Part shown: piece after piece, positions 1 to 16,590 of the stretch
Layout: every line of letters starts with the position of its first letter
How positions within the stretch are numbered: position 1 is the stretch's first letter
NCBI RefSeq assembly: GCF_037975245.1
Contig: NC_092570.1
Coordinates: 8,927,001 to 8,991,000, forward strand
Reading direction: 5' to 3'
Length of the DNA stretch: 64,000 nucleotides
DNA from: Apostichopus japonicus
Taxonomy: Eukaryota; Echinodermata; Holothuroidea; Aspidochirotida; Stichopodidae
Made by a program: the position numbers and the translations under genes
The notes under the pieces: generated by a model
Told to the model about the DNA's origin: nothing
The model's database searches: none
The model's input: the letters and a program-made list of their open reading frames with translations, nothing else

Positions 1-90
1 CATCGTCAACGTAACATTGCAATGAATTTATGCACATCTTGCATAGTTAAGTTCACATTATCACTATAAGTGGATTTATCGTTTACAGGT

Positions 91-651
91 CTACATGGAG
101 AAGGCTTTTGGCTTCAAGTAGGATTCTTTGTCATCAAATTCTGATCGGTACTGTGTTGTGACCCTATCACACATGAGTGTCAGCTGCTGCATTGTATTAA
201 CCACGCCGTTCAAATGATGCCTGAACAATCTCGCGGTAGCGATCTGTAATTTCTTGTTAGCAATATCATCCTCCCCGTCTTGTTCAGTGGATAGTTCTTC
301 CTCAGCTGTTGGCCCACTGACTAGTTCTGTTCTTAGGGCCTTTAAAATTGCATAGTGTGAATACAAAGAAATGTCATTACCGTTCTTACTATCTGCAGAA
401 ACTGCGAGGATTTCTTTCTGTGAAAAATTATTGGCATCTGGTGCTGGTTTGCTTTGAGCAGCTAACTGTGGTGCTGGCATATCACGTAGTCGACTTGGTA
501 TTAAAACTGTTTCGTTCATGTCTTCAACTGCACCTATGAAACTCTTCATCGTTTCCAAAATTGATGGTACCGGCACTGCTTGTTCTGTGGGGTTCTGTAA
601 CTCCATCATGGAAGTCTCCGGCTTGTCTTCTTCAAACGTTAACACAGGCAT
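91..651 (-). CDS. MID1IP1: MID1IP1 / Spot14-like lipogenic regulator
   Basis: An intronless 186-residue reading frame runs from an ATG at 651 to a TAG at 91. It resembles Mid1-interacting protein 1 (MIG12) and THRSP/Spot14. Family-typical segments are visible in order: an N-terminal helix with MKSFIGAVEDMNETVLIPSR (about residues 35-54), the central SLYSHYAILKALRTEL (about 95-110), and a C-terminal helix LFRHHLNGVVNTMQQLT (about 142-158) ending in TTQYRSEFD. The length matches the vertebrate protein (about 183 aa), and a single coding exon is usual for the family. Family members bind acetyl-CoA carboxylase, promote its polymerisation and so favour fatty acid synthesis; MIG12 also associates with Mid1 on microtubules. 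The middle (about 55-92 and 110-135) is low-complexity and poorly conserved, as in other members. The 3' UTR extends off the left edge of the window. Confidence 0.9.
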   Translation of the reverse strand: MPVLTFEEDKPETSMMELQNPTEQAVPVPSILETMKSFIGAVEDMNETVLIPSRLRDMPAPQLAAQSKPAPDANNFSQKEILAVSADSKNGNDISLYSHYAILKALRTELVSGPTAEEELSTEQDGEDDIANKKLQIATARLFRHHLNGVVNTMQQLTLMCDRVTTQYRSEFDDKESYLKPKAFSM

Positions 652-2090
652 TTGGTCAAGCTAGTGAGTGTTTTCCTCTCTCAAAAGAAGAAAATTCAAC
701 AGAGTAACGAAGTGGAAGTCACTAGTCCACTGCAATAACTGTTAGTACTGTAGTGTTAATGAAGGCTTCGCACGGTAGGTTACAGTTACAACAGTCACGC
801 TATTGTCAGCGATAGGCAAATGCATAGCAAGGAAGTGAGTATAAATGTTCACACACGTCTCTTTAAATATCTCACAGAAATTTGGAACCTGCAATGGCTA
901 TGAACGATTTTTAACTTTTGATGCTAAGAAAATACAAAGTGCTTCTGGAATATGGCACTTATCCTACAGAGCAAACACAAGTTACGATGACGGTATTCCT
1001 TCGATAGATTAATCATGTTTTCGAGTGTAAACAAGGTGAGGCAATCGTAGAACTGTTGCTACATACAGTACATATAACGTGAATGCTATAGCATGATTTG
1101 AGGTCAATCAGCCGATATAGGGTCAGCTATTGAATGCAATACTGCTTGCTGATTGGTTGATTGCAACCTAGAAACTCGCAACATGCTTTGCTTGGTGGTG
1201 AGACCATTAGAGATATGAATATTCATATTTGATTTGCACTTTCTTTGAAAAGTTTGTTCACCCATCCTTACAAGTAGTGACAAGCCGGGGTCACCTCTGA
1301 ACCGTTGCTATCAAGGTAAACAACTGAACTAAAACACAATGGGAAATATCTGAAACACTGTGAGTACAATCAGAAGAGCGAGGTTAGAGAGAGGATGAAC
1401 GCAGGACTAAAGAAATAGAAGATTGTTTTCACCCCGTGAATGAAGGTTGCCAAAAGTGATATGTGATGTCTGACAGTTAAAGTGGCGGAATTCAGGAAAA
1501 TACGGAAGCAGCATTTATTAACAGGCTCTTGTCATAGTGAAACATACAACTTCATGTACAAAGAAATTCGTTTGAATTTGGACTGCAAATTGTACGTACT
1601 AGGCTTTGGCAGTGGACAGTCATTTGTCCAGACTGATGAAGCTTACCTATACACTATTCTTATACCAAGGGCAAAAAAAATTATGTCAGTACGAGGGTTT
1701 TCTCATGTGGAGAAACCTTACATAGCTCTTATCACACCAAAGGGACACCATATACTGTCTGTACCTCTGTTTGCAATGCTGTAGACCACCAATGGACATT
1801 TGCATGCACTAGTCAGTCTACTGCTTCCTATTCTACGACCCTGCCCTCATTCCCGCCCACCCGAAAAAGTAAATAAGTAAATATTAACCATTCCGGTTAA
1901 GAATAGTCAGGCTAACAGAAGATGGACCATGTTTACAAATATAGAATATTTATCAGCTAAAGCACAAGGTACGACGGTCAGTGGTCGAAACAAAACATCT
2001 AGGTCTATATCCTGAGCGTCAAACAGTGGAACAGGTGGCGCACTTTCATAACAATAGTTAGAACAGCATATTCTATACTGCTTTATACCA
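652..2090. other. 5' flank of the MID1IP1-like gene, no gene seen
   Basis: Upstream of the minus-strand gene there is no convincing exon. An ATTGG (inverted CCAAT box) lies at about 1152-1156, a plausible but unproven promoter element. The open frame at 1482-1784 begins with GTG, has no recognisable motif and is not called. Confidence 0.4.
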
Positions 2091-2095
2091 GCTAG

Positions 2096-2255
2096 CAACA
2101 ATAGGAGCAAAGTATACAACAATAGGAGCAAATTATACAACAAAGGAGCAAATTATACAACAATGGGAGGAAGTTATACAACAATAGGAGGAAATTATAC
2201 AACAATAGGAGGAAATTATACAACGATAGGAGGATATTTACTACAAGGAAATTAT
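2096..2255. repeat. 21-bp minisatellite
   Basis: About seven tandem copies of a 20-21 bp unit of the form ACAATAGGAGGAAATTATAC are visible, with the AGGAGC/AGGAGG variant changing along the array. It produces spurious leucine-rich open frames on the minus strand. Confidence 0.85.
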
Positions 2256-2820
2256 ACATGAGGAACGTGTTTGCAATCTTTTCAGTGTCATGAGTAATAA
2301 GATACAGTAAATGTATTCTCAATTCCAGTACCGTTTGAGAAAGGAAATGTCTTCATAACGGGCATGTATAGCCGTACAGTTGCGCTGTTTCCCCATTAAT
2401 ATTTATTTTTCAATTCTGCCACCTCTGAGGACACGTAGACCGGCAGCCCAGAGCACTTTGATCAAACGAACGAGGTACCAATATCTGAGTATTGGAACAT
2501 TTGTGGAAAAACCCAGTATATCCAAAAGTGGACGTCTGCCGTGGTCGCTCTGCTGCATGTGGCCCATGGGGCCGGTTAAAGGGGGCCAAAAAATGCATCT
2601 GATCAAACGAACGAGGTACCACTTGAAACCAATGTCAACTTAATGCATGAATGCCACATAGTACTGAATGGCCCATGACAGACAAATTTTCTGCTGCAAA
2701 GGGCCCGCCAGACGCCCCAAAAGGGCCCCTAAAAATGCATCTGATCAAACGAACGAGGTACCACTTGAAACCAATGTCAACTTAATGCATGAATGCTACA
2801 AAGTAATGAATGGCCCATGC

Positions 2821-3835
2821 CAGACAAATTTTCTGCTGCTAAGGGCCCGCCAGACGCCCCCAAATATGGCCCAAATGCCCATTATCGTAGCATTGACCCA
2901 GATTAAATATGCAAGGTACCACTCAAAACCGGTTTGGAATGTTCGGGTTGACCTTACAGACTATGGAAATAATCATGCCAGACAAATTTTCTGCTACAAA
3001 GGGCCCGCCAGACGCCCCAAAAGGGCCCCTTAAAATGAATTTGATCAAACGAACGAGGTACCACTTGAAACCAATGTCAACTTAATGCATGAATGCCACA
3101 AAGTACTGAATGGCCTATGCCAGACAAATTTTCTGCTGCTAAGGGCCCACCAGACGCCCCCAAATATGGCCCAAATGCCCATTAGCGTAGCATTGACCCA
3201 GATTAAATATGCAAGGTACCACTCAAAACCGGTTTGGAATGTTCGGGTTGATCTTACAGACTATGGAAATCCTCATGCCAGACAAATTTTCTGCTACAAA
3301 GGCCCGCCAGACGCCCCAAAAGGGCCCATAAAAATGCATCTGATCAAACGAACGAGGTACCACTTGAAACCAATGTCAACTTAATGCATGAATGCCACAA
3401 AGTACTGAATGGCCCATGCCAGACAAATTTTCTACTGCTAAGGGCCCGCCAGACGCCCCCAAATATGGCCCAAATGCCCATTAGCGTAGCATTGACCCAG
3501 ATTAAATATGCAAGGTACCACTCAAAATCGGTTTGGAATGTTCGGGTTGATCTTACAGACTATGGAAATCATCATGCCAGACAAATTTTCTGCTACAAAG
3601 GGCCCGCCAGACGCCCCAAAAGGGCCCATAAAAATGCATTTGATCAAACGAACGAGGTACCACTTGAAACCAATGTCAACTTAATGCATGAATGCCACAA
3701 AGTACTGAATGGCCTATGCCAGACAAATTTTCTACTGCTAAGGGCCCGCCAGACGCCCCCAAATATGGCCCAAAACGCCCGTTATCGTAGCATTGACCCA
3801 GATTAAATATGCAAGATACCACTCAAAACCGGTTT
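2821..3835 (+). repeat. tandem 300-bp satellite units of the left arm
   Basis: The segment beginning CAGACAAATTTTCTGCT recurs at 2821, 3121, 3420 and 3720, giving a period of 299-300 bp. Each unit contains a shorter internal half-repeat (GACAAATTTTCTGCT...AGGGCCCGCCAGACGCCCC appears twice per unit). The last copy is degenerate and passes into core sequence. Because the period is divisible by three, long spurious reading frames arise here and are not genes. Confidence 0.85.
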
Positions 3836-4212
3836 GGATCCACACAAAACAATATTAAATGCAAAGGTACTTTCCACAGAGTAAAGAACTGCCAATGTAA
3901 GACAAATTTTCTTCTGCATAGGTCCCACCAGATAGAAAGAATAGGTGGCCCAATGTGGCCCTATATATGGGTCTAAAGAATTGGATATATGTGCCTTGTA
4001 ACATGACATTTCAAGCTCATGATTATATTGTTACCAGCATAAATTGGAGTTACTGTACACAAGACCAGTGTTTTATCTTATTTAGCTATTCGCTGCTCTA
4101 AGCAAAGTAAAGATAACACTTTCACCTAAGCCTCTAAATATTTTGGGATTTGCTGGCCTGGGCAAAAATTACAGTTCCCCACATTATAATTCTAACACTC
4201 TGAGGAAGAGTC

Positions 4213-4437
4213 TTGCCTGGCTTGGATCCACAGAACTACGGTTGGAAGAGCAAGAATGGGTGCTACAGCCCTGACTGGTTTGAGGGACCGGCTCTCCCAG
4301 ATCATCTATTCCAAGAGGGGGAACTGAGCGAAGATTTTCAAAGTAGCCGACCAGACGTGGCTTCCGAGTTTGATGGCGATGATTCAAGTACTGAACCATC
4401 TTGGAGTGATGACTCCGACAATGAAACATTGATTTGA
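4213..4437 (+). pseudogene. short acidic ORF in the foldback core
   Basis: An open frame of about 74 codons has no ATG (it opens after a TGA at about 4201) and ends TGA at 4435-4437. It contains NYGWKSKNGCYSPDWFEGP followed by an acidic Ser/Asp tail. A Gly-Trp turn, an aromatic WF-x-G and an acidic end resemble C-terminal tails of uncharacterised transposon-associated proteins; this is inference from pattern only. It is probably a remnant of the coding region of the parent element. It may be noise. Confidence 0.3.
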
Positions 4438-4993
4438 GCTTCCATTGTCTTTTTAGAATCAAGTTCATGGGAATACTTAATTTTCATAAACTTAGAGATC
4501 TGTCTGAATGGCAAATGCAGTGTCTTCTTACAATGCACACACTCCAGTGTTTAATCACTGTCAAGAGACATGAATTCTCAGTTCTTATACTTCGAACCTA
4601 ACATATGTCATGTTCAGAGTAATCACATAATGATCTTTTGTTACTATCTTTGCCAATTATGATTTTAGTACATTTTAAACTAGCAAGATGACTTTCTTCA
4701 AAGGTAAAAGATCCCTTCATAGATGAAAACAAAAACCCTCATCTAGCATTCATATTTCTGAAAAATGGATGCCACATCTATTTGTTGGACTTGTTACAAG
4801 CTATTCGAATTGAATTAGTGTAATGATGGAAGTTCTAAAAGACCAAGATGGAGTAATATACGCCAATTACTCATTTTATATTTTGTATCAGGGAATGGAG
4901 TCATACGTGGTGATATCAGTATTTGTTTGTTCAATCTTAGCATTTTAAGTCCTTTAAAGAGTGTACCTAGCATAAAGGTACATATACATTTCT

Positions 4994-5086
4994 ATGCTTC
5001 AATTATGTATCTTTTAAAAACCATATTGGACAGTTTCAACTTGAAACTGTCCAATATGGTTTTTAAAAGATACATAATTGAAGCAT
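4994..5086. repeat. perfect palindrome, 46-bp arms, 1-bp centre
   Basis: Bases 4994-5039 are exactly complementary, in reverse, to 5041-5086, with a single C at 5040 as spacer. I checked every position. Homology stops abruptly on both sides (4993 and 5087 do not pair). It lies in the core of the foldback element and would extrude as a cruciform or be transcribed into a 46-bp hairpin. Confidence 0.97.
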
Positions 5087-5984
5087 TACTTTCAACCCAA
5101 ACCTTTATCGTTAAGTACACGTTATAAAGCATTTTCACCATTGTTTAATAATTGTTTCTTTGTCTGAGCTTAAGAAACAAAACAATCTCTTTTGTTCGAC
5201 TACATGTATGTCTTAAGATGACACTTGAGCGTTCTTTCTCAAGATTTTAAACTTTGTAGATTTACAATGCTAACGTAAACACAGTGTTTTAAGATACAAA
5301 ATGATTTTTGGTTTCTTATTTACAATTCATAAACTGATTTTAATCTGCTCCAATGTTTCCAGCGAAACAAAGTAACTGTCAAGTTAAACACTGCTCACGA
5401 TACAAAGTACTGACTGGATAAAAGGAAAAAGAATAGATAAAAGGAACAAGAATGGATTTGAGAATGCATTATAACTGTCAGGATCTCCCTCAAAGACTGA
5501 GTTCGCGTCATTTTTGTTTTGCTCAATGAAATGTTCAGTAATTGATACACCTACTAGTATACTAATCTCATTATTCCATTGGCCTATGTAGCGGGAAGGA
5601 ATTTGAATAATTCAGGATGTTCTTGATTGTTATAGATTGGTTTCTTGTGGCATCTTAACTATTTAAACTGCATATTTCTTTTACATGTGGAGGGCCTTTT
5701 GCAGAAGAAAATTTGTATTGCATTGGCATTTCTTTACTCTGTGGAATGTTACAAATGTCATGTCACAAGGCACATATATTCTGCATCAATATACAATCCA
5801 TTAGGCCCATATAGGGCCGCATTGGGCAACCTATTCTTTCTATCTGGTGGGACCTATGCAGAAGAAAATTTGTCTTGCATTGGCAGTTCTTTAATCTGTG
5901 GAAAGTACCTTTGCATTTGATATTGGTTTTTTTGTGGTACCAACTATGATTGATCATAGCCCATTTGGGGGCCCTTTTTTTTAG

Positions 5985-6660
5985 TGTGTCTGTTGGCCCC
6001 TTTGGAGCAGAAAATTTGTCTGGCATGATTATTTGCATAGTCTGTAAGATCAACCCGAACATTCTAAACCGGTTTTGAGTAGTACCTTGCATATTTAATC
6101 TGGGTCAATGCTACGATAATGGGCATTTGGGCCATATTTAGGGGCGTCTGGAGGGCCCTTAGCAGCAGAAAATTTGTCTGGCATGGGCCATTCATTACTT
6201 TGTGGCATTCATGCATTAAGTTGACATTGGTTTCAAGTGGTACCTCGTTCGTTTGATCAAATTCATTTTAAGGGGCCCTTTTGGGGCGTCTGGCGGGCCC
6301 TTTGTAGCAGAAAATTTGTCTGGCATGATTATTTCCATAGTCTGTAAGGTCAACCCGAACATTCCAAACCGGTTTTGAGTGGTACCTTGCATATTTAATC
6401 TGGGTCAATGCTACGATAATGGGCATTTGGGCCATATTTGGGGGCGTCTGGCGGGCCCTTAGCAGCAGAAAATTTGTCTGGCATGGGCCATTCATTACTT
6501 TGTAGCATTCATGCATTAAGTTGACATTGGTTTCAAGTGGTACCTCGTTCGTTTGATCAGATGCATTTTTAGGGGCCCTTTTTGGGCGTCTGGCGGGCCC
6601 TTTGCAGCAGAAAATTTGTCTGTCATGGGCCATTCAGTACTATGTGGCATTCATGCATTA
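5985..6660 (-). repeat. right-arm copies of the 300-bp unit
   Basis: These are reverse-complement copies of the left-arm unit, about two complete units, the innermost one degenerate. The interval 6268-6633 matches 2668-3033 of the left arm with the same conceptual translation and one silent difference seen. Confidence 0.85.
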
Positions 6661-6863
6661 AGTTGACATTGATTTCAAGTGGTACCTCGTTCGTTTGATC
6701 AGATGCATTTTTTGGCCCCCTTTAACCGGCCCCATGGGCCACATGCAGCAGAGCGACCACGGCAGACGTCCACTTTTGGATATACTGGGTTTTTCCACAA
6801 ATGTTCCAATACTCAGATATTGGTACCTCGTTCGTTTGATCAAAGTGCTCTGGGCTGCCGGTC

Positions 6864-7434
6864 TAACGCTACAGTTACTGAGTCAATGTTCAGTGAGTTA
6901 AACAAAGCAACATGTAAAGCTGCATGGCTTTAACTTAGTCATAGTGGAAACTACAGTGAACATTTTTTCTCTAAGCCGTTAAAATGCATTTTGTTTATAA
7001 ATGAGGTAGAAAAGGTTCACGTATTCATTACTGTTGACATCACCTGACTTTTTTCTCCACCTTCACAGATACTTGTAACACTTAAGATTGTTCTCTTGTT
7101 CACTTATGAAAATAGCCTATAGTGCCCTATTGGTTACCATTACAAGAGCAGAAACACTCTCAAATGTAAAACATTTTAATTTCTAACTTAATGTATACGT
7201 CTGAACTGATGCATTGTTCATTTAGCTCCTCGTTAACGGAAATACTTATAGGGAAGGTTGTCAAAATATGAACATATTTTGTTAAAGGAACAAGATTGAA
7301 CTGTTTAGCTTTCTCGACTAATAACTCCAATAACCTTTGACCTCTACAAAAACAATAACAGGCGACACGACCTTACTGTAAACCATCTACGAATGAAGTT
7401 GAAAGAACCACCAAAACTAAACGTATATATATAT
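6864..7434. other. spacer, nothing recognised
   Basis: Unique-looking AT-rich sequence between the foldback element and the next MITE. No exon, RNA gene or repeat was recognised. Confidence 0.4.
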
Positions 7435-7792
7435 CAGGGGCGTCGGAAGCTATTTGGGACTGGTACGGCAGATCAGAGTGTGGCCATCTATCATAATTAT
7501 CGGGGGACGTTTGGTAGGTCAAACTACGCTACGCGCCACCATGGTTGGCGGGTAGCGTAATGGAGAAAAATTTGAAAAATGCCTCCCAGATTGCAGGAAA
7601 TGGCACTTCCCGAGCTTGAAAACAAGACCCCTGCCATGCCAGAGTAGTCACATTTAGCCTACTTGCTTGTTTCATTTGGTTCTTTATTTTTTGCCTTTTT
7701 TTTCTTAGTCCTGTTTTTTTGCTTTTTTTTTGTGCCGTGAATATTGGTCCTGCGTCCGCCGGACCTGCCGTATACCGGCTCCGACGCCCCTG
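7435..7792. mobile_element. short hAT-like MITE
   Basis: The ends are imperfect inverted repeats: CAGGGGCGTCGGAAGC on the left and GCTCCGACGCCCCTG on the right. The flanks are TA-rich, so an 8-bp duplication cannot be read with certainty. Internal text (GCGCCACCATGGTTGGCG, then TGCCTCCCAGATTGCAGG and GGAAATGGCACTTCCC) is shared with the element near 49127-49431, so this is one repeat family. Confidence 0.65.
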
Positions 7793-8259
7793 TATATATG
7801 TCCCGTTTACAAAACTACTATACATTTTGAACATTGCTGAATTCACATGAATAAATGTTCACTTTCCACAGAACAATATATCACAGAGAGTAAACGCAAT
7901 CTCATTTTTACACAAAGGGTACAAAGCACTCTGGAATTGAGAAGATTACGGGGGGATTTAAAATTTTAAATCACATTTACAAGAGTGTTCCCGGCCAGTT
8001 TGATAATCTTTATAACATTTGGTGGTTTTAAAGCTTATTAGTGGAATAATACTAGAATTCCCCTTCTTTGCCCCAATCTGACCATGATCGGGGTGTGAGG
8101 GGATACATTCAAATTGTTGTCCTCATTTTAAGAATCGGAGAAATCAGGTTTAACTAACGCTTAATTAATGATTGTACACGAAACGATCATAGACTTTATA
8201 CCCCAGTTAGCGACAATAGGTTTTGTAGAAGGGATGTAGCAGGGATGTCATATAGAAAG

Positions 8260-9208
8260 CAGCGGCGTAACGCCTATGGGCTCGGACGGGGCAAACCCAG
8301 GGGCCCCCGACCAAAGGGGGCCCCCGCTGCACTGATGTACAGAACTTAGAAGAGGGGTACCCTTTTTTTTTTTTGGAAACGGCACGTTTTCGTTGGAAAA
8401 GAAACTATAAACGAGACAATGGACATATTTTCATTTTTTCTGTGCGTGAATACGTTCGTCATAAATCATATGCCCCTGCAACTGCAAATCTCGTATCCTT
8501 CTTTCCGCACGACTGACTCAAGAGCCTAAAGGAACACATTTGACCTTGATAGGCTATGCTGGTACATATTATAGCGAAATAGCGCCTCTAATTTTAATAA
8601 ATTCGCTCTCGGTCAGGGTTGCCACATATGACATTGGCCGATAACTGGCCAAATGACACAAATTTGGCATATTTTGAACCCCTTTGGCTGATGCTTTCCA
8701 CATCAGCTATCGGCCAAATCGCCGATGCCTAAGATTTCTGTGTGGATTTTATGTGTCCGTATCAGACAGTCAATCGAATTTGGCATATTTTTCACCGTTT
8801 TGCTGATATTTTGCCACGGGTGGAAGTATACATGTTTATGTTAATTGGACATTGGTCATTTGGTTTTATTGTCCTTTCAATCTCTTAATGTATTCTAGCT
8901 TTGCAACACATTTTTTCATGTTCCCAGTATGACAGACAAGGCGGACCAAACATGTGTCTATGAACGCAGATTTTCCCCAAAATCTCAGTCGATAAAATCA
9001 CCACGAAATGTTCCATATTCGGCTTAGATTGCACCAGAGAGCTTGTAGAACCCCAGAGCTTCCAGTGCCCTACTGCGGGCCCTGAACCCACGCCTTTGGG
9101 ACTTCGCGCTCCGCGCTCGTGATGTGCGCTGCGCGCACATCGGTTGATTCTCCGCAGCACCCAGGGTGCCATTCCTTCCCTGGACCCAGACTCATCGTTA
9201 CGCCGCTG
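8260..9208. mobile_element. hAT-type non-autonomous element with 8-bp TSD
   Basis: Terminal inverted repeats CAGCGGCGTAACG and CGTTACGCCGCTG bound a 949-bp element. It is flanked by a perfect 8-bp direct repeat ATAGAAAG (8252-8259 and 9209-9216). An 8-bp duplication with CAG...CTG ends is diagnostic of the hAT superfamily. No transposase-like reading frame is visible; the open frames inside have no motif. Confidence 0.85.
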
Positions 9209-9216
9209 ATAGAAAG

Positions 9217-9590
9217 ATGTAATATCGTCCAGGGGAGGGGGTATAAGTGGGTGTACCTCTCATTTGTTCTGGGGTATAACGTCCCCCAGATATATATGTG
9301 GTTGCACTCCTTCTCTACCTTCTGTCTCGAGTTGAATATTTTTAGGGAGTGGTTCGTAATTTAGCTTACATCCGTTATAGGGAGGGTATAAGGTGAGGGG
9401 CTTCCCGGCCTCTCCTTTGAGAAACTTTTGTTTCAATAAGAGGGCTTAAATGCAAAATTTGTGCTATAATTGCCATCCTGTTAGCTACATTTGTGTAGTA
9501 CAACTTTAATCGTGTCACCGAAAAATGTTCGTTACTCATCTCCCTCAACCTTACCCCACTCTGAGCTGGCTACGCCACTGAGTGGTTCCT
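9217..9590. repeat. dispersed repeat R1, copy 1
   Basis: It shares order and sequence with 36650-37026: a GT-rich start, TTTAGCTTACATCCGTTATAGG-like text, TCCTTTGAGAAACTTTTGTTT, and CTACATTTGTGTAG with following ACAACT. The right end reads GCTGGCTACGCCACTG, which looks like a hAT terminus. It abuts the preceding hAT element. Confidence 0.65.
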
Positions 9591-10296
9591 CATTGCAACT
9601 ATGGTATGTATCTAGTGAGTCGTGTTGGTGATTGAATGTATCTTTACAAAATGTAATGTAAATATATTCTTTTATAGCGCACTAGGCACGATGCATAAGG
9701 TCATCTCTTTGGTGATATATGTTTTCGGTACCGTACGTGAGAATAGCTGAAATTATTTACGAGCTTCACAAGAGGATCGACGATTAATCCTAGCGAGACA
9801 GTGTATCCGTTTCGAATACTTGTGTCGTGATCTGCCAAATAGGTGGCGCTAAATAATTTTATAGTCACGGTAAATTACACTTCTGTCGTTTGTTCAATTT
9901 TGTCCCTATTTTACGGAAGCGTAGATAGAACAGTGAAGTCACTACACAAATATAGATATAGTAACACACTGGAGAAGATACATTCTTTAAACGCACTGTT
10001 GTCATAAAAATGTAAGGAGGATGTCACATTTACAACAACGCTTGTTATTATTGCTTGTACAGTTGTATATAGTAATTACGTCATGGCTTTTCAACGCTTC
10101 TGTGCATGCCGTGACTCGTCATCTGCAAAGGGGGTTTCCATACGCAGTGTGTTTGTACATAGTAACGTTCAAACAGCTGCAGCGCATGCATTGCAATGAA
10201 TGCAAGGTTCAGCTCATACCGTTGCTGCTCGTTGGCATTCCCACTTGACTTTGAACTCAAAAACAGAATAATGGGAATACCCTATTTCTTGTCAGA
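9591..10296. other. 5' flank of the EPSTI1-like gene
   Basis: This 700-bp stretch precedes the ATG of the EPSTI1-like gene. No clear TATA box or other promoter site was recognised, and no other gene was found. Part of it is presumably promoter and 5' UTR. Confidence 0.4.
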
Positions 10297-15426
<5,130 letters not shown>

Positions 15427-16430
15427 GGTAAATATTACATTATTTCTTGTCTGTAAAATATTACATTATTTCTTATAACTAGTTTCACTTATTTGAATGT
15501 AATCGCTCATACATAGCAGAGAATTGTAGGTATGGAGGGAAGGAACAAGGGTTTGGTAGATGGGATAAGAAGGGTGCGTAGGTTGATAGCTGTGGAGTGG
15601 AAAACGGAATAATAGTATTCCAGGATGCTGTGCAGAATTTTATGCTTTTTAAAGTTCCTGTTTATTGTTAGTTCTAATGAGATAATATCATTAGTATTTT
15701 TGCTTTTCTCTTCAGGTGACGTCTTACAAACAATCTTACTGGTAGCTCTTCGTACAGCCAAACAGATGCATCAACTACTACGAGTTTTAAATTCTGAAAT
15801 ATTTTGAGAATTATAACTAATATGAGGAATCCTCAAAGCCAAATACTGTTCTTCCAGGATTGGTATTCAGATGTAAAAGTACAATTGCATTCTCAGGAGA
15901 GTTGCATTCTGGGATCTACTGACCCCTGATCCATAGCATCCCAAGCAGTTGATGGATAAAACAGCTTTGGATGGAATTGGCTTTTTTGGGTGGTGATTTG
16001 TACATAGTAGCTGCAACATTAAGTGTTTGTGTACATGCAGTATATGTCGATGGTGATTTTTCTGAGGTTACCTGCTTCATTCAATAAGTGCAGAGAGGAA
16101 ATATCATGTGACATCACACCTTCTTAAGTGTTTGGCAACTTTTCGGTGGAAACAGTACTCAGTTGGGTTGGTCATAAAATGGACGCCCCTTACTAAGCCT
16201 GGTTGTGACATTTGAGAATACTGAAACAAAAAGATCAGCATCATAAAAGAGCAACAGAAAAAAACTGAACTGGAAACCTTATGCGCAAAGTGACTTGAAT
16301 CGAAGAAATTGAGGATAACAAATGATCTGTTCTCTCAGTTGGACTATCCAGCCCCATACTGGGGTTGGTTGTTTTAACTTTAATATACCTATTTAGATTC
16401 AATTATGGAAATGCAGTATGTGCATTCCCC
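15427..16430 (+). other. probable 3' UTR and flank of the EPSTI1-like gene
   Basis: The stop codon is followed at once by a donor-like GTAAAT. An acceptor-like CTCTTCAG occurs at about 15715, so the 3' UTR may be spliced. No further coding exon was found. Confidence 0.4.
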
Positions 16431-16439
16431 TCATGATAC

Positions 16440-16590
16440 CACATGGGATCATTCACAGTACCATGAGAGAGTCCATCCCACTTCTGATACCATAGTGGAT
16501 CTTGCACATTCACAGTATTATTGGAGGATCCACCTCTCTTCTGCTAATATAATAGAGCTTGCACACTCACAGTACCATTGAGGTAAATGA
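16440..16590 (+). repeat. 57-bp minisatellite, left block
   Basis: Two to three copies of the same unit as at 17605-18125, in the same orientation: CTTGCACACTCACAGTACCA followed by a GGATCCA-type start. It is separated from the main array by an inserted segment with inverted-repeat ends. Confidence 0.75.

Larger units (their letters stand above)
2438..6863. mobile_element. foldback-type DNA transposon with tandem-repeat arms
   Basis: The two ends are inverted copies: the left begins GACCGGCAGCCCAGAGCAC and the right ends with its exact complement. Both are flanked by TA (2436-2437 and 6864-6865), consistent with a TA target duplication. The arms are long: left about 2438-4010, right about 5745-6863. 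They are built of a roughly 300-bp tandem unit, with unit starts near 2821, 3121, 3420 and 3720 on the left. The left arm has more units than the right. The outer 600 bp of the arms are almost identical (only two mismatches noticed). The core (about 4010-5745) holds a 46-bp-arm palindrome and a short acidic open frame but no transposase. Long, modular, subrepeated inverted arms are the hallmark of foldback elements. A non-autonomous Tc1/mariner-type relative is the alternative. Confidence 0.8.

Noticed and set aside
1482-1784. 100-codon plus-strand open frame
   Set aside because: It begins with GTG, has no family motif and no splice support. Chance frames of this length are expected in a 64-kb window.
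2668-3806. Open frames of 99-140 codons with repeated CQTNFLLLRA and RARQTPPN text
   Set aside because: They result from a 300-bp satellite unit whose length is divisible by three. The same translation occurs inverted at 6268-6633, and there is no start context or splice structure.
10021-10248. 75-codon Leu-rich frame upstream of the EPSTI1-like gene
   Set aside because: A signal-peptide-like start by composition only; there is no continuation, motif or splice site in phase. It probably lies in promoter or 5' UTR.
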